DNA of 64,000 bases from Gordius sp. MW1 (Eukaryota > Nematomorpha > Gordioida > Gordea > Gordiidae): assembly GCA_964036665.1 (NCBI GenBank), contig OZ038531.1, forward strand, positions 22,092,591 through 22,156,590, in the 5' to 3' direction. Position 1 is the stretch's first letter. The number at the start of each line of letters is the position of its first letter. The notes beneath the pieces were generated by a model that saw nothing but the letters and a program-made list of their open reading frames with translations, did not search any database and was not told the DNA's origin. The translations under genes were made by a program, and so were the position numbers. Positions 41,805 to 54,240 of this stretch are shown in pieces.

Positions 41805-43849
41805 GTTATAGTATCTTGTTGCAGTACACTTACATTCATGCCGAAGTTGTTGTTTGGGTTTGTATGTAGATGATTTTGCTATTTATGGGATTTTATATTT
41901 GTATTGTCATATATTTAATGACGATTAAGCCACGGGCTGCGAGGAAACGGTGGGCTCTAGATTAATAATAGCTCCGTGGGCTAAGGACGTAAAAGGTTAT
42001 CGGAAAGGCAAGGTTCCTAAAAACTCGCAGGCTAAATAAAGAGTTGGCCCGAGAAACGTAGCTGAGAAGTAAAACTGTCAGCAGAATTCTCTATAAATTA
42101 AAACTTGGGGCGGAAGGCCAAAGAATTTAAAGAGTTTAAAAAATTGGAACTTAACAAGAGGGTGAGGGATGTATATGGCCCGTGGTAATTAAAGAAATCA
42201 GAACGTTTTTCGCGCTTAGAAAACTTATCTTACTCCAAAATTTCCCCCTGGAACCTCCCTTTGTAATATTGGGAGAATATTTCCCTTATCATATATTTCC
42301 CTGAATTGCTAAGACGTAACCGTGTATTGTAAGAACGTTATATTCGCCATCGAATAATATATTCACATCTAAATCCCTCCCCGCATCCCCTGTGTATCCG
42401 TCACCTTAAGGTCAATAATATCGTATGAATTTGAGTTTAAAAATATAATTTCCAAAACGGAAATTCTAAAACAGATCGAATCAACCATATCATCCCTGAG
42501 CGCCCAAGACATAATGTAGTCATTCCCCAAAACTAGATTAGTACCCCGATAGAGTGACCATCCTCCTTCCCAAAGACCCTAACCTGAAGAAAAAATGTAT
42601 GAGCCTCAGACTAGGATTAATCCATTTTACAACGTAAGGGGTGACTGCCCGCTGTAAAGAAGTGCTGATGAGTAAATGTATTTCAGCTATTTTATTTTGA
42701 GTTCATTCTTTTTAAATAAATAAAAGTGATGGCGAAGAGGAAAATAAAGAAACAATTGATGTAAGATGAACATTTTAATAATTATGGTGTTATATATACA
42801 AACATGAAAATTCATCACGGAATATAAATCAGTGACTTTCAAATTTTTCACAAATTTACGTTGCTAGTTGTTCCAATAATTCGACTTGAGCTGCCGAAAT
42901 AATCACGCCCGTGAGACGAATAATTACTGTAGTATTTTCGCGCAACTTGGTCGCGGTTTATGTTTTGGCGTTAGTCCACTACTTTCTTATCTTAGCTTTT
43001 TCTATTTCTCGCCTTTATTACTCTCTGTTTATTGCTTATTTTAATGTCATTTTTCCCCTATATTATACACGCACGCGCAAAACTGTATTATTTGAAAGGG
43101 AGATATTATTATCATTAGGCCACTTTCCTTCCCGCGAACATCTAGGTTTGTTTGTTAAATATACAAAAAACCAAATTCATGCGAGATATATATATATCAC
43201 AATAATTACTTTATTTTGTTATGATATGCAGTTTCCTCACTTTTATTTATATACAATTTTCAACACAAGTTTGTAATTTTGGATTTTGGCATTAATAGTA
43301 ATCATATATAGGTGAGATAAAGAGTATATTATAATTATATATATTGATTGCTTTTTGAACATTAACAAGGATTAACAATTTAGCACGATTTAACTTTATT
43401 TCGAGGTTTAACAGTTTTTCTAGGGTTAACAATGCCAAGGGTAAGATACTGCGTTTAAGATGCAAAGATGGGTAGGGGAGGCGCAAACGCAGAACATATA
43501 AATTTGACTAAATGCGATCAATTAAGTTGGGATATTATATTTATATATAATTAATGCAAATGCTTAAATATTAATCAAAAAAATACGAAGAGTGTCTTTC
43601 AATTTGATGCCTCGATAAAATATAGAACCCGATGAGATTTAACTGGAATTGTTACTAAGAGAGGGGTATTGTATTTTTATTATAGATTATTATACCTAGT
43701 CACGAGCTTAGTGTTCTAGGATTAATTTTGTCCATGAGATCTAATCCATTTCATAGAATTTTATCATAATGTCTAATTTAAATCAAAGTTGTCCATCAAT
43801 TCCTTGTGGTGTAAATTATTATGTTTATCATATGTTAAATTAAATATTT
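41805..43849. other. Intergenic stretch, no gene seen
   Basis: No supported gene. A 121-codon frame at 42911 is hydrophobic and AT-driven, with no family resemblance. Short repeated GGTTTAACA / GGGTTAACA words occur near 43370-43430. Confidence 0.55.
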
Positions 43850-44028
43850 ATGTCTCAAGAATTGCTTTCAAAATTTTCTCACAGAAATAAGGTGTATGGA
43901 TCTTTGGAAGAAGATTGTGATTTTAATTCGCTATCGCCTTCACCTAAAATGCACGTGTTCAATCCCTATACAGAATTTAAGGAATTTAGCAGACAACAAA
44001 TAAAAGATTATGAAGCTAAATTTAAAAA
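43850..44028 (+). CDS. EFHD-like exon 1
   Basis: MSQELLSKFSHRNKVYGSLE through YTEFKEFSRQQIKDYEAKFK. A Lys codon is split at AA|GTAATA; read unspliced, the frame stops at once. Confidence 0.9.
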
Positions 44029-44646
44029 GTAATATATTTGGATGTATTTATCTTATAACTTATTAACCATTATAACTACTAACGCAATACGTTTTATAGG
44101 CATGATATTAACAAGGATGGATTCTTAGATCTAAATGAATTAAAGGTTATGATGGAAAAGTTAGGTGCACCACAGTCTCATTTAACACTAAAACAAATGA
44201 TTGCCGAAGTTGATGAAGACATGGACAATAAAATTAATTTTAGAGAAGTATAAAACATAAATTTATTATAAACTTAAGGCTAATACACGATTATACAATT
44301 ATACTTTTTTTTATTAGTTCCTTCTCATCTTCCGGAAGGGGTTGGAAGGTGATTTAGCTTCTGATGGTGGCTTATCAGAATTAGCAAAATTAGTGGAAAT
44401 TGATGTGCATGAAGTAGGGGTGGTAGAAGCCAAGAAGTTTTTTCAAGCAAAAGTATATTATTTCAGCATCATTTTAATTTTTTCACCAAAAAGATTGAGC
44501 ATTTGAGTATGGATAGTGAAGGAGAACGTCAAATTCGCCAAGAACAAGAGCACAGACGTAAAATGAGTGAAGAAAAACGTGAAAGAGCAGCTCAATTCAA
44601 GGCAAAAGCATCATTTTTTGAAAATGTGGCCACATCTACCAGATGA
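43850..44646 (+). CDS. EF-hand domain protein, EFHD/Swiprosin type, 4 exons
   Basis: Cytosolic Ca2+-binding adaptor linked to actin bundling and lamellipodia (Swip-1/EFHD2 group). Exons 43850-44028, 44100-44247, 44318-44452 and 44494-44646 join to 615 nt, 204 aa. Two EF hands: DINKDGFLDLNE (about 62-73), a canonical loop, and DEDMDNKINFRE (about 98-109), also canonical. MMEKLGAPQSHLTLKQMIAE and FLLIFRKGLEGDL follow human EFHD2 closely. The C-terminal charged coiled coil runs EGERQIRQEQEHRRKMSEEK to the TGA stop. It is shorter than EFHD2 at the N terminus, lacking the long disordered head. Introns are 71, 70 and 41 bp, all GT-AG. Symbol not assigned because EFHD1 and EFHD2 cannot be separated here. 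Confidence 0.95.
44100..44247 (+). CDS. EFHD-like exon 2 (EF-hand 1 and start of EF-hand 2)
   Basis: HDINKDGFLDLNELKVMMEK to VDEDMDNKINFRE. Too short to show as a long open frame. Acceptor TTTATAG, donor GAA|GTATAA. Confidence 0.93.
44318..44452 (+). CDS. EFHD-like exon 3
   Basis: FLLIFRKGLEGDLASDGGLS to EVGVVEAKKFFQAK, matching FLLIFRKAAAGEL and KGAKSFFEAK of human EFHD2. Phase 0 at both ends. Confidence 0.93.
44494..44646 (+). CDS. EFHD-like exon 4 (C-terminal coiled coil)
   Basis: IEHLSMDSEGERQIRQEQEH to SFFENVATSTR and TGA. Preceded by a 41-bp intron GTATATTA...CCAAAAAG. Without that splice the frame from exon 3 stops after about 20 codons. Confidence 0.88.
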   Translation: MEHLSMDSEGERQIRQEQEHRRKMSEEKRERAAQFKAKASFFENVATSTR

Positions 44647-47600
44647 TCAATGAACTTATGTAATTTTGGACAATATTCATCCAGTAAAATCGTCTGCTTT
44701 GGCCAAACGCATATTTTCTACCTCTTCAGACAGAGTTATCTTGTGCTTGTATGCTGATGTTTTTTTACTGCAATATATAAAATCGGTGAATTTTTTAACT
44801 TACTAAAAAATCGTGGAATTTATATCAAACACATTCTGGATGAATTGTAAAAATAGTTTTTCTAATTTCGGCATCCAAATTTTTATTCAAATATTCGCCC
44901 TTAAAATCAACTAATCCATCCATTTCTTACTTCCCGTAAGAATATTCCTGATTAGGGACCTTTTACATAAACGGACATAGTATCGGGGAGTGACGTATTT
45001 AAGAGAAATCAAAAAAACGTAATCAACCTACTACTCAAAAATTAACATCTTATATCATTTACTAAACCCACGACGGCGCCATTTCTAGCATTTTTATTAC
45101 ATTTATTGCCAATTTTCGCATTTCATCATATGAAAACTCGACCAATTCCCTTAGTTACGACATAATTAATAATATACTTTCTTTCTCCCATTATTTTTTA
45201 TATACACACCATTTTACATTTTTACACCTCAAAGATATGAGACGCCATTGTATTAACCAAGCCATAAACGCTTATCTAATTAACGTTCATCGACGCGTAT
45301 GATATATAATATTTATCTTTTTTTCCCTACCAAGGTCTTCCATAACAATAAATCATCATTAAATTCACTTTCTCAGCACTGCCTTTGAAATTTGGTTGAA
45401 AAAAATGAAAAATTACTCCAAATTTATGACTAGGTTAAATTTGAAAGGATTTTTGGATTTTTTTGCCCTGTCTATTGCACTCACGTAAATATCATGTTTA
45501 TGATGAATTGAAAAGAGGGCGTTTGTAACATTCTTACTCAACTCGTCACGAGAATGGTTTGCGTGAAACTGAGATAAGAAGAGCAAAGACTTCGCGTGTC
45601 ATATTCCCGTGTTAAAATTAGTGTATACGTATAGGTTACACTCCCCCCCCCCCTTTAAACAAAAGTTATAGTCAATTTTTTCACACTCAACCCAAGCCCT
45701 TACCTCTACTAGAAACTAAAATTTCCACCTTTACATATTATATCTCCTTAATTTCGAAAGATAATAATTTTAAAATTTATTATAATTCTACTATTTTCAA
45801 AAGTATATTGGCGTTTGATTTTCGAAAAAAAACGGCGGCTATACATTAGTTTGGTAATAAATCTATGGGAAAGCGTGTTTTTTATCTGAGGAATGTGTAT
45901 TTTTTGTGTTGCCCTACCCCATATGAAGGCAGGGTTTAAATTGACCCCGGTGTTGGAGTGTTAGTAATAATCGATATCAATCCCCTAGCCTAAAACCGAA
46001 GAAATTATTGATCTATTGGCTTTTTCAAAGTTTAGAATCACAAATTTTTTATTTAGTTTTTCTTTAAAATATACCGTAAGAGATCAAAATAATTAAATGT
46101 GGTTTATTTTAAAAAATAAATTAGAAAAAAAAGTTATTTTATCTTCCAATTCTGATCTTTATCCAATTACAAATATAGATTTTGCACCAATTTTTCTAAA
46201 TAAAATAATAATTTATTTTGACTGAAAGGACACATTAAGTTTTGACATTTTTACCTAATTTAAATAAAAGAAATATTCTAAAGGCTTAAAAGTTTTTTTT
46301 ATTCAAAAATTATTATTGAACCTATTAAAGTTGAATTATAACTTTATTCGAATGAAATTAATAAATTTATTTTGAAATAACTAACCAAATTTAAAAAAAT
46401 GAATATTTTTGTAATGATAAAAATTAAATTTAAAACATATACATAACATAGTAAATTTTGTTGACCAAATAATAATTAATAAAAATATAAAAAACCAAGA
46501 AAAATTAAAAATTTCGTAATTTAAAATTGTTAAATTGTCACAAAATAAATTATTTCTTTTTGTAAATGCACTCTGGAAATTTGCACTGACGTTGTCTATT
46601 TCTAAAAATAAATTAAATTTATTTTTTTTTTATAAAGTTTTAATTTAAAATTGAACAAAAAGATAAAATACCTGTTAGTTTGTTCCGGTGGATTTTGCAT
46701 CCAATAAGGTAAATGTTTCCTCAGATTTTTGTTTGTCTCCTTTACATATACTTTGAAAAAAACAAACCATTTTTTTGACATTTTAAACAATGTTTTTGTT
46801 TTAATTAAAATTTTTAAAAATAAAATTGGATTTACTTATTCTAGGATAAGTTTTATTTCCTGGAATATCGTAATAAACATTTCCATTTATGTCCACAAAA
46901 CAAATCAAAATCAGGAAAAATGTCAAAATATTCATAATTATGTTTTTTTCGAAAAAAATTATTGAATAAGATGTATAAAAAGAATACAGTATTCTATAAA
47001 CTTTTTATTTAACCCTTAGAACAACTTTTTTCTAAATATTAACTTAAATATATATATTAATTTTGACATTTTGTCTTAATAAATTTTCTTTATAAAAGTA
47101 AAGACAATAAAATTTTAGAATATAATAATAATTGTAATTAATTTTTAAATTATAATATATTAATATGTTTTATCTTTTAAAATAAACAACTACGAAATGT
47201 CTATTGTAAAGTTTCATTTTCATAAAATATTCACAAGTAAATTAATATATTGAATTTGCCTTATTTACTAACCGTTTAAACAATGTTATTTTTATTTAAA
47301 GGTAAACATAAATATTTTCAAAAAATACAGGCATGGTGAAATTTACGATTTTCGTTTTACTTTTGAAATTAAATTTAAAACTAGATTTGTAATTATAGAT
47401 TTATTTAAAAAATAATGGATTTAGAGTTAAGATCTATATATAATAAAAGAAACTTTTTTTAATAATAATATTGCAGAAAAAAATAATAAATTACAATATT
47501 TTATGTTTTCGATTAACTTATAGTATCTCACATGTTAAATGGAATTTTTTTTCAGGTGTCGGTCTTCCTAATGTTGTTTTTCGAATTATTTTTTATAAAA

Positions 47601-48997
47601 ATGCTAATTTTAAGGAAAGACCAATATGTTTGTATTGGAATCAATCATATCTAATCTAAGGATAATCATTTAATAATAATAACTAATCTAAGGATAATCA
47701 TTTATTAAGTAGGAATAAAGATAGTCAAATGATATATTATAGATTAAAAGAAGTAATAACTAGGGCCGGGGTGTGGAAACTACTAAACAAAGGATAATTA
47801 AGTTCAAATTAAAAACATATGGTTACCAACTCGGATTTGGCTTACAACATTAAAATATGTAATTATAGCAATAATACAATCTGTAGCACATGATATACAA
47901 ATATCGTATTCACAATCACATATACGACAGTTTGTTAAATGTAAAATTGAAAAAAAATGATAGGTTTTATTTATATAAATTGTTTTTAATAATAAATATT
48001 TTTTTTTTTATAAATGGCATCATCTTAGTAAATTTTCTGTTATTTTCCGTCGAAACCACAAAATGGCAAACATAGCCAATCACTGTTCATAAAAAAATTA
48101 ATATAATATTAAATAAATATATTGTATAATATTTAAAAAAAAAATTTCAATTTACCCAAAAAGTTCGGGTTTATTTTGCTGGGAAAATGGTACAAACCTC
48201 ATAAAACCAATATTTTTCTCTTTTATATACAATTGTAATAATTTTTTTTTTATAAATTTAAAATATCATATTAATTTGTTTTATTTTGAACAAAATTTTA
48301 AAATACATGCAAAAAAAGGCAACAAACATATTAAGTTACTTTTTCTAGAGTATATATTTGTCCTAGAGTGTCATAACTCATAAGGGAAAATACTATTAAT
48401 TAATTCAAAACCAATGAAAACTACAAAAATTGTCAAAAAGTTCATATAAAATTGAGAAGTTTCAACTGTCAACCCAAATAAATATTCTATAAATGCAAAT
48501 TTTTAGAAAATTAAATACTTTTTTTTGATTTTTAGCTGTTAGAACTAAACAAAAATATTATATCAAATTTAAGAAATATAATTAAAAAAATATTTGCGAA
48601 TTTTGTCCAAATTACTGTATACTAAGAGTATAAAATAAATCAACAATTAAATTATTTGTTACAATTTAATAAGTTAAATATCTTTAATATTTTGCTAAAA
48701 CTTCCATATATAATCATTTAAAAACAAAGCACAACACAAAAATATATACATGTTTTTTTTACTAAAAATTGTCATTTTATAATGGGAAAGCAAATCATCG
48801 CTTAACTATAAAATACTTTGCGCTACGATAAGTGATTCCACAAAATTCAAAACAACCTCCTAACTGGATTCTGATATTATAACTTTATGGTTCCAAAATC
48901 TGAGCAATGTATGAGCTTAGTTTTAGTGAAAATTGTGATAATTGTCCTCCTGATGGTCCACATTTACCAACACTTGCCTACAAAAGTCTAAATAACT
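44647..48997. other. AT-rich intergenic stretch, no gene seen
   Basis: Over 4 kb without a supported gene, RNA or transposon pair. Long A/T-runs dominate. A 21-base word AATCTAAGGATAATCATTTA-like is directly repeated near 47655 and 47683. The possible poly(A) signal of the EF-hand gene (AATAAA, 45347) is weak. Open frames here are short, Lys/Asn/Phe-rich and without resemblance to known families. Confidence 0.6.
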
Positions 48998-49154
48998 TTG
49001 TGTTGTAAAAACGGCAGCGTTTTGTTTGGTCCATGGTCTGTTTTCCAACTTTCGACTAAGCCAAGTGGTTGACTAAGATGGACAGACCTAAAAACCTTTA
49101 GTCGACGAAAACCAATGGTCGACCAAACAAAACCCAGCCGTTTTGACTACACTA
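48998..49154. mobile_element. MITE of the TGTTGTAAAAACGGCTGGG family
   Basis: GTGTTGTAAAAACGGCAGCG at the left and CCAGCCGTTTTGACTACACT at the right. Inside are TTTTGTTTGGTCC, GACTAAGATGGACAGACC and GGTCGACCAAACAAAACCC. Confidence 0.82.
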
Positions 49155-49569
49155 ATGGAGACCAATAAATGCACTTTGGAATTGTCCCGAGCAATTGAGT
49201 AGTTATTAATTTTCCAAGGCCGTAAATGATATATTTAAACCTAGACTCATAAAAAATTACTTTTAAATAATTTCTTTTTTAGTGCCACCATTTTTATTAT
49301 ATTTTTTTAAAGTATATTTGTTAAATCCATCGAAAAGATAAATACATAAAATATACAAAACAAAATGCGCCGTATAAAATAATAAAAAATCGAGAGGATC
49401 TTCTAAAATTGACCAAGAAACCGCGGATGAGGTTTCAAATTAGAATTTTTCAAGGTTTATATTAATTAAATGTGAGATTTATGAATGTTATATTGAGGAA
49501 ATGATAACGGCCAATAAAGTTATTTATGCTGGAAATATAGAATATTACATTTATTTTATGAGCATTTGA

Positions 49570-49726
49570 CATGAACGTAGCCAGGATTAGAACTAGAGGG
49601 GGGGGGTGAAGGCAATAATGATTTAGGGAGGGCAAATTTTAGCAATAATTTTATGCAATTTTAAAGAAGTTTTGGATTTAGATGGTAGCAGCCGCCCCTC
49701 CCTACCACCCCCTGGCTACACCCATG
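49570..49726. mobile_element. MITE of the CATGGGCGTAGCC family, copy 6
   Basis: CATGAACGTAGCCAGGATTA to CCTGGCTACACCCATG, with flanks GCATTTGA / GCACTTTA (6 of 8). Same orientation as copies 1-3. Confidence 0.83.
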
Positions 49727-50049
49727 GCACTTTATACCGCGATTTTCAAAGTAAACGTCTTAAAATATTGCAGCAACTTTATACAGAGCAGGTATATTAT
49801 TAAATATAAAAAAGGGATTATTTAAAATAGCAAAAGGGTGATACAAATGAATTAAAAGCTAAAACCTGTTAGAATTTTATTTTTTAACTTCAGCATTGGT
49901 TTTTTCTTGTATAAATATCTATTAAAAATAGTTGCAAAAAAAACCATCAAATTGTCTAATTTATCCTATTTAAACTCGTGGAATTCCACGAAGTATTTAC
50001 GCCATTACCCACCCTTTAAATACATCCTGCCAGAGGAATTCTAATATAC

Positions 50050-50191
50050 TGGATGGGGGTAAGGGGGGGGGCAGGGAGAGGCAGCTGCCCCCCTCTAAAT
50101 CCAAAAAATTTGTTTTTTAAAAAATGTTTATTTTGTCCCTCCCTTAATCATTATTGCCCCCCCTCTAAAGTTAATGCTGGCTACGCCCATG
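50050..50191. mobile_element. MITE of the CATGGGCGTAGCC family, copy 7
   Basis: Inverted orientation: GGCAGCTGCCCCCCTCTAAA, then ATTGCCCCCCCTCTAAAGTT and GCTGGCTACGCCCATG. The left terminus is blurred by G-run expansion. Confidence 0.8.
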
Positions 50192-50902
50192 ATATCGGTC
50201 AACAAAATATGGACAAATCAACCGGCAAACTGTTTGCAGATTCTGGGAGAGTTTTTTACGGTGAACACAAATGTTATTTTAGTTTTTTCCCTATACGTCA
50301 AATTATTGAAATATTTGCTGTCAAAGTTGCTAAAAACAGAGATTTGGGCGTTTTATAAACGTCAATTAAATCGGTAAAACTTTAGTTTAATAGTTTTGAT
50401 TTTTATATAAAGGGGAGAGGAATCCATCAAAAGCTATTTTTTACCTTATCTCTATTAATTTTTTATATTTATTCAAAATTAACTTATGTTTTTACATTAA
50501 CAAATTGCCCAGACTTAAGGTCGCCCTCCCTTCCCTTTAACACTAAAAGTTTAGTGCGTGTTAATTTTTATCTACTCTACTGCTATTAATTGTTTTAATA
50601 ATTTTGTAAAGAAACGTTAAAGAAATCATTAAGTTATTAACCAAACTTTAAGATAAAGCCTAATAAATTACTTTACCTATTGATATCATTCTTTGTAATA
50701 CCGCCATCTTGCGAATTTATAAATTACACGCAAAAATTCATAGTTTCAAAAAAATGCAAAGCTAATTATGGATTTTAATGTAAGTGAATAAAGGGTAAAT
50801 ATAGCTTATATAATAAAGTTGAAATTTTTGAAAGTAACTTAAGCTTGATAAATAACATTACTTCTTTATCGTGTTGAAAATCCCACAGACGTAGGGTAAG
50901 TT

Positions 50903-52380
50903 TCAGCAGCCTCTTCCATCTGAGTCCGTAAATGCCATGCCAATTTCCATCTGTTTGACGTCCATATCCTTTTCGACCAGTCGTTTCCAGGTGCCCCTTC
51001 CTCTTCTTCCAGGCACGTCCATCTCCAGCGTTCGCCGTGTGACATCGTCCTCGTCTCTTCGTAATACATGGCCGTACCACCGAAGTCGATTTTCTCTTAA
51101 GAAGTCCTTCGTCGCTTGTATACCCATCTTTGTCATCAAGGATTCGTTCGTCCTGCGATCCAGCTTGGTGTAGCCTAAGCTCCATCGCACCATTCTCATT
51201 TCCGTAACTTGCAAGAGTTTCTCCTCCGCGGTGGTTACAGCCCATGTTTCGCTCCCGTAAAGCAAGACCGGTCGCACGATGGTTTTGTACGCCTTGCTTT
51301 TCAACCAAATTGGTATCTTTTGACACCGGAGATGCTGCGCCACTTGAGCCATGCTTTCTTGATCCGAGAATGGACTTCGGCGGTACATCCTCCCTCTTGA
51401 TGTAATAGCGAGCCAAGATATGTGAACTTATCAACCTCCGTGTACATTGGACCGTCATTTTTGTGCATTTGCGGACTACCGCCCATCGTTTGCATGTAAA
51501 CCGTTTTCTTCTCGCTGACCTTTAACCCGAATTCCGAAAAACGTTCTGACCATTTTTTCGCCTGATGAAAAACCCCTTCTCTTGTTTCATCGCATAGGAC
51601 AATATCATCGGCATATAGCATAGTCCAAGGGGCTGGCTTGTGCAAGTCCTTTGTTATTGTATCCATAATTAGATTAAACAAGAATGGGCTTAACGCTGAC
51701 CCTTGATGTAGTCCAAACATTATTCGGAAGGGTTTCGTTTCTCCTACGGTAGTCTTAACAGATGCAACCGCGCCATTATACATTTCCTTAATAAGTCGAA
51801 CATATCCTTCGGGTATATTTCTGGCTCTAAGGGACCACCATATTAAGTCTCTCGGAACCGTATCGTAGGCCTTTTCTAAATCGATGAAGACCATGTGTAA
51901 GTTCTTTCTTATGTCGCCATATTTTTCATCGTCTGCTTCAACGCAAAGATTGGATCCATCGTTGATTTACCGGCCACGAATCCAAACTGATTAGGCGAGA
52001 GACATACTTCGTCATTGAGCCTTTTCACTAGCACCCTTTCTAGTAGTTTTAGTGAGTGGCAGGTACTTGATACCTCTAAAGTTGCCACATTCCTGCGCGT
52101 CTCCTTTGCCTTTGTATATGGGTATGATCGTACTTTCCCTCCATTGGTCAGGGATACGACTCTCATACAGCATAGCGTTAAATAGGCCTGTCATTATGTC
52201 GGGTCCTTCTCCTTTGCACCCAAGCCAAGCTTCGATCGGTAAATCATCGGGACCTAGCGCTTTCCCTTTCCGCATCTTAGTTAGTTGCGCTCCTACTTCA
52301 TAAGCCTGCAATGGTAAAACCAAGTTCGAGTTCGGTTCCACCCTCTCTAGCGGTCTTCTATCATTCGTTTTGTTCATCAT
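50903..52380 (-). pseudogene. LINE reverse transcriptase, broken into several frames
   Basis: Blocks in order: GKALGPDDLPIEAWLGCKGE and RESTIIPIYKGKGDAQECGN (52380-52012); SPNQFGFVAGKSTMDPIFAL (52166-51909); FIDLEKAYDTVPRDLIWWSL, LYADDIVLCDE and LKVSEKKTVYMQ (51894-51301); RMVRWSLGYTKLDRRTNESL onward (51388-50903). YADD is intact. Frame changes separate the blocks. Confidence 0.83.
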
Positions 52381-52398
52381 ATTTTAAAAATAATCGTT

Positions 52399-53175
52399 TT
52401 ATCTTTTGATGACTTCCTTCGGTTTACACAACGTTCGTCCCTCTTCACTTTTAATGACTTTCAGTGTCCCGACTTCTCGACTTTTTTTCTCCCTAATTTT
52501 TGCGAGTTTATACATGACTATGTCGCCGCCCTTGGTATCGAGCTTGTTTGCCATCTCGGTGTAAGCCTCGTTCTTCGCTATCGCAACCGCTATCTTAGCT
52601 TTGCGTTTCGTTTCACGATATGCCACGTAGTCTTCTCCTATCTTCGTTTTGTACCATCGTAGGTACAACGCCTTCTTTTCTTCTATAGCCTCTTTGACCG
52701 AGTCATTCCACCACCATAGTTCACGCTTGTGAGCTCTGCCGCCCTTAGTTCGTCCCAAGATTTGAAAGGCCGTTTCTTTTAGAACATTTGCAACGGTGTC
52801 CCACCTTTTGTTAATGTCGCCCCCCAAGCCTGCAACCTTCAAGAGCGGAGTTGCTCGAGCGTGAAACATTTCATTTGCACGATCATCCTTAAGCTTTTCG
52901 GACTTTGTCCTTGGTGTGTAGACTTTTCTCCTTTCGGGAAAAATCTTTCTTGCTATATCGAGGACAACTGGCCGATGTTGTTTGGCGATTTCTTCCCCCG
53001 ATATAACCTTGCAATCTTTAACTTGCCACAATTTTTGCGCTTCACTAGGATGTAGTCGACCTGTGTAAGGTGATCCCCACTGCTGTACGTCGCTAAATGT
53101 TTGGTACGCTTCTGAAAGAAAGTATTTACAATGGCCATATCGTAAGCTTGCGCCATCTGTAGTAACTTCTCTCAC
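52399..53175 (-). pseudogene. LINE endonuclease-to-RT linker block
   Basis: 258 codons. Positively charged linker with KRELWWWNDSVKEAIEEKKA and YLRWYKTKIGEDYVAYRETK, typical of the region between endonuclease and RT in these LINEs. Interrupted at both ends by frame changes. Confidence 0.75.
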
Positions 53176-53231
53176 TCTTTATTCTTCACCCCATAGCCAT
53201 GCCCGCCGTGATTTCGTTCGTACACGCCCCT

Positions 53232-53825
53232 TTATTTCCCAACGTGCCCATTAAAGTCTGCTCCAATGATGAGATTCTCGTCAGGCTTCACGTAGCGTAT
53301 TTCTTTTTCGAGCTTCTCATAGAATTCATCCTTCTCATTTTCGGAACATCCAACCTGGGGCGAATACGCACAAATAACATTGACAAGGCCGCCTTGATCC
53401 GCCAGCTTTATGCACATCAATCTATCCGAGCATCGTTTGACTTCGACAACCTTGTCCTTAAAGAAATCGCTAGGCACTATACCAACCCCTTTCTTCCGTG
53501 ATGGGGAACCCATGTAGTATAGCTTGTAACAATCTCCTAGCTCCCTGGCTTTTGTTACATGCCACCGCGTTTCTTGTAGACACGCTATGTGTATCCTTCG
53601 CCTTTTTAGCATCTGCGCAACCTCGATGCTCTTCCCCGTCAGCGTGCCCACATTCCAGCTGGCCACTCTTGTCCGTTCGACAACTAGATTCCTTAACCGC
53701 CTTCGTTGTGAGTGAGGCGGTAACCCTTGTATACTTTTCACATTGCACGGGGGGATGATGCAATGCGCGTCGTTTGGGGAGGACGCCCTAGCATTCTGGT
53801 ATAAGTTCGTATTTGAAGCTGCCAT
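53232..53825 (-). pseudogene. LINE endonuclease domain, N-terminal block
   Basis: 197 codons from MAASNTNLYQNARASSPN to GADFNGHVGK, ending in a stop right after the first catalytic Asp/Asn motif. The rest of the endonuclease is found in other frames at about 53175-52950 (SSGDHLTQVDYILV). Apurinic-like endonuclease family by motif order WNVGT / QETRW / GADFN. Confidence 0.82.
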
Positions 53826-54092
53826 GTTGTTTGGAGTTGCTTTTTTACAGCCGGCTTCCGACCTGACGCCAACCCTCCACTTTTTTCACACGGACTTGGG
53901 ACCGTCGTTGGTAGTATAAACTCATAAAAGTAAAAAATAAAAATGCTGTAATGGTGTGATCTTAAAGCAATTTAGTGCCATCTGCATATTATTGAATAAT
54001 CATTTTATAACATACTTTTTTAATTATTAACTAATGAAATAAATTCACCTCTTATGTTTCAACAATGGAGTAGACTGCAGAAAGACTGGGAG

Positions 54093-54236
54093 CATGGGCG
54101 CAGCCAAGGACGGAAGGGGCCGCCCCACCCTCTAAATTAAATTTTTATAAATACAAATAGCTTTAAAGATTGAAAAAAAAGTATGTTTTGCCCCCCCCCC
54201 CCCCCCCACCAATTCAACTTAACTCTAATTTATATA
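54093..54236. mobile_element. MITE of the CATGGGCGTAGCC family, copy 8 (partial)
   Basis: Starts CATGGGCGCAGCCAAGGACG, followed by GGGCCGCCCCACCCTCTAAA and a long C-run at about 54190. The right terminus is missing or overwritten by the adjoining copy. Confidence 0.7.
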
Positions 54237-54240
54237 GACA

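Larger units (their letters stand above)
50850..53905 (-). mobile_element. RTE-like non-LTR retrotransposon, near full length, disrupted
   Basis: About 3 kb on the minus strand. 5' part: an endonuclease of the craniofacial-development-protein-2-like kind (RVASWNVGTLTGK, ACLQETRWH, LIIGADFNGHVGK, and later SSGDHLTQVDYILV). Then a linker (ELWWWNDSVKEAIEEKKALY) and a reverse transcriptase with MVFIDLEKAYDTVPRD, GLHQGSALSPFLFNL and LYADDIVLCDETREG, and a C terminus RLRWYGHVLRRDEDDVTRRT. The 3' end carries the family's GATAAAGAAG tail near 50862. Reading needs at least five open blocks in different frames, so it cannot make a full protein. RTE assignment rests on the RT C terminus and lack of an RNase H. 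Confidence 0.85.

Noticed and set aside
42911-43276. 121-codon hydrophobic frame
   Set aside because: AT-driven Phe/Tyr/Ile/Leu content, no family resemblance, no supporting splice sites or neighbours; likely chance.
50053-50358. Open frame of 101 codons
   Set aside because: The first half is a CATGGGCGTAGCC MITE (Gly/Cys/Pro from G/C-runs) and the second half has no recognisable content.
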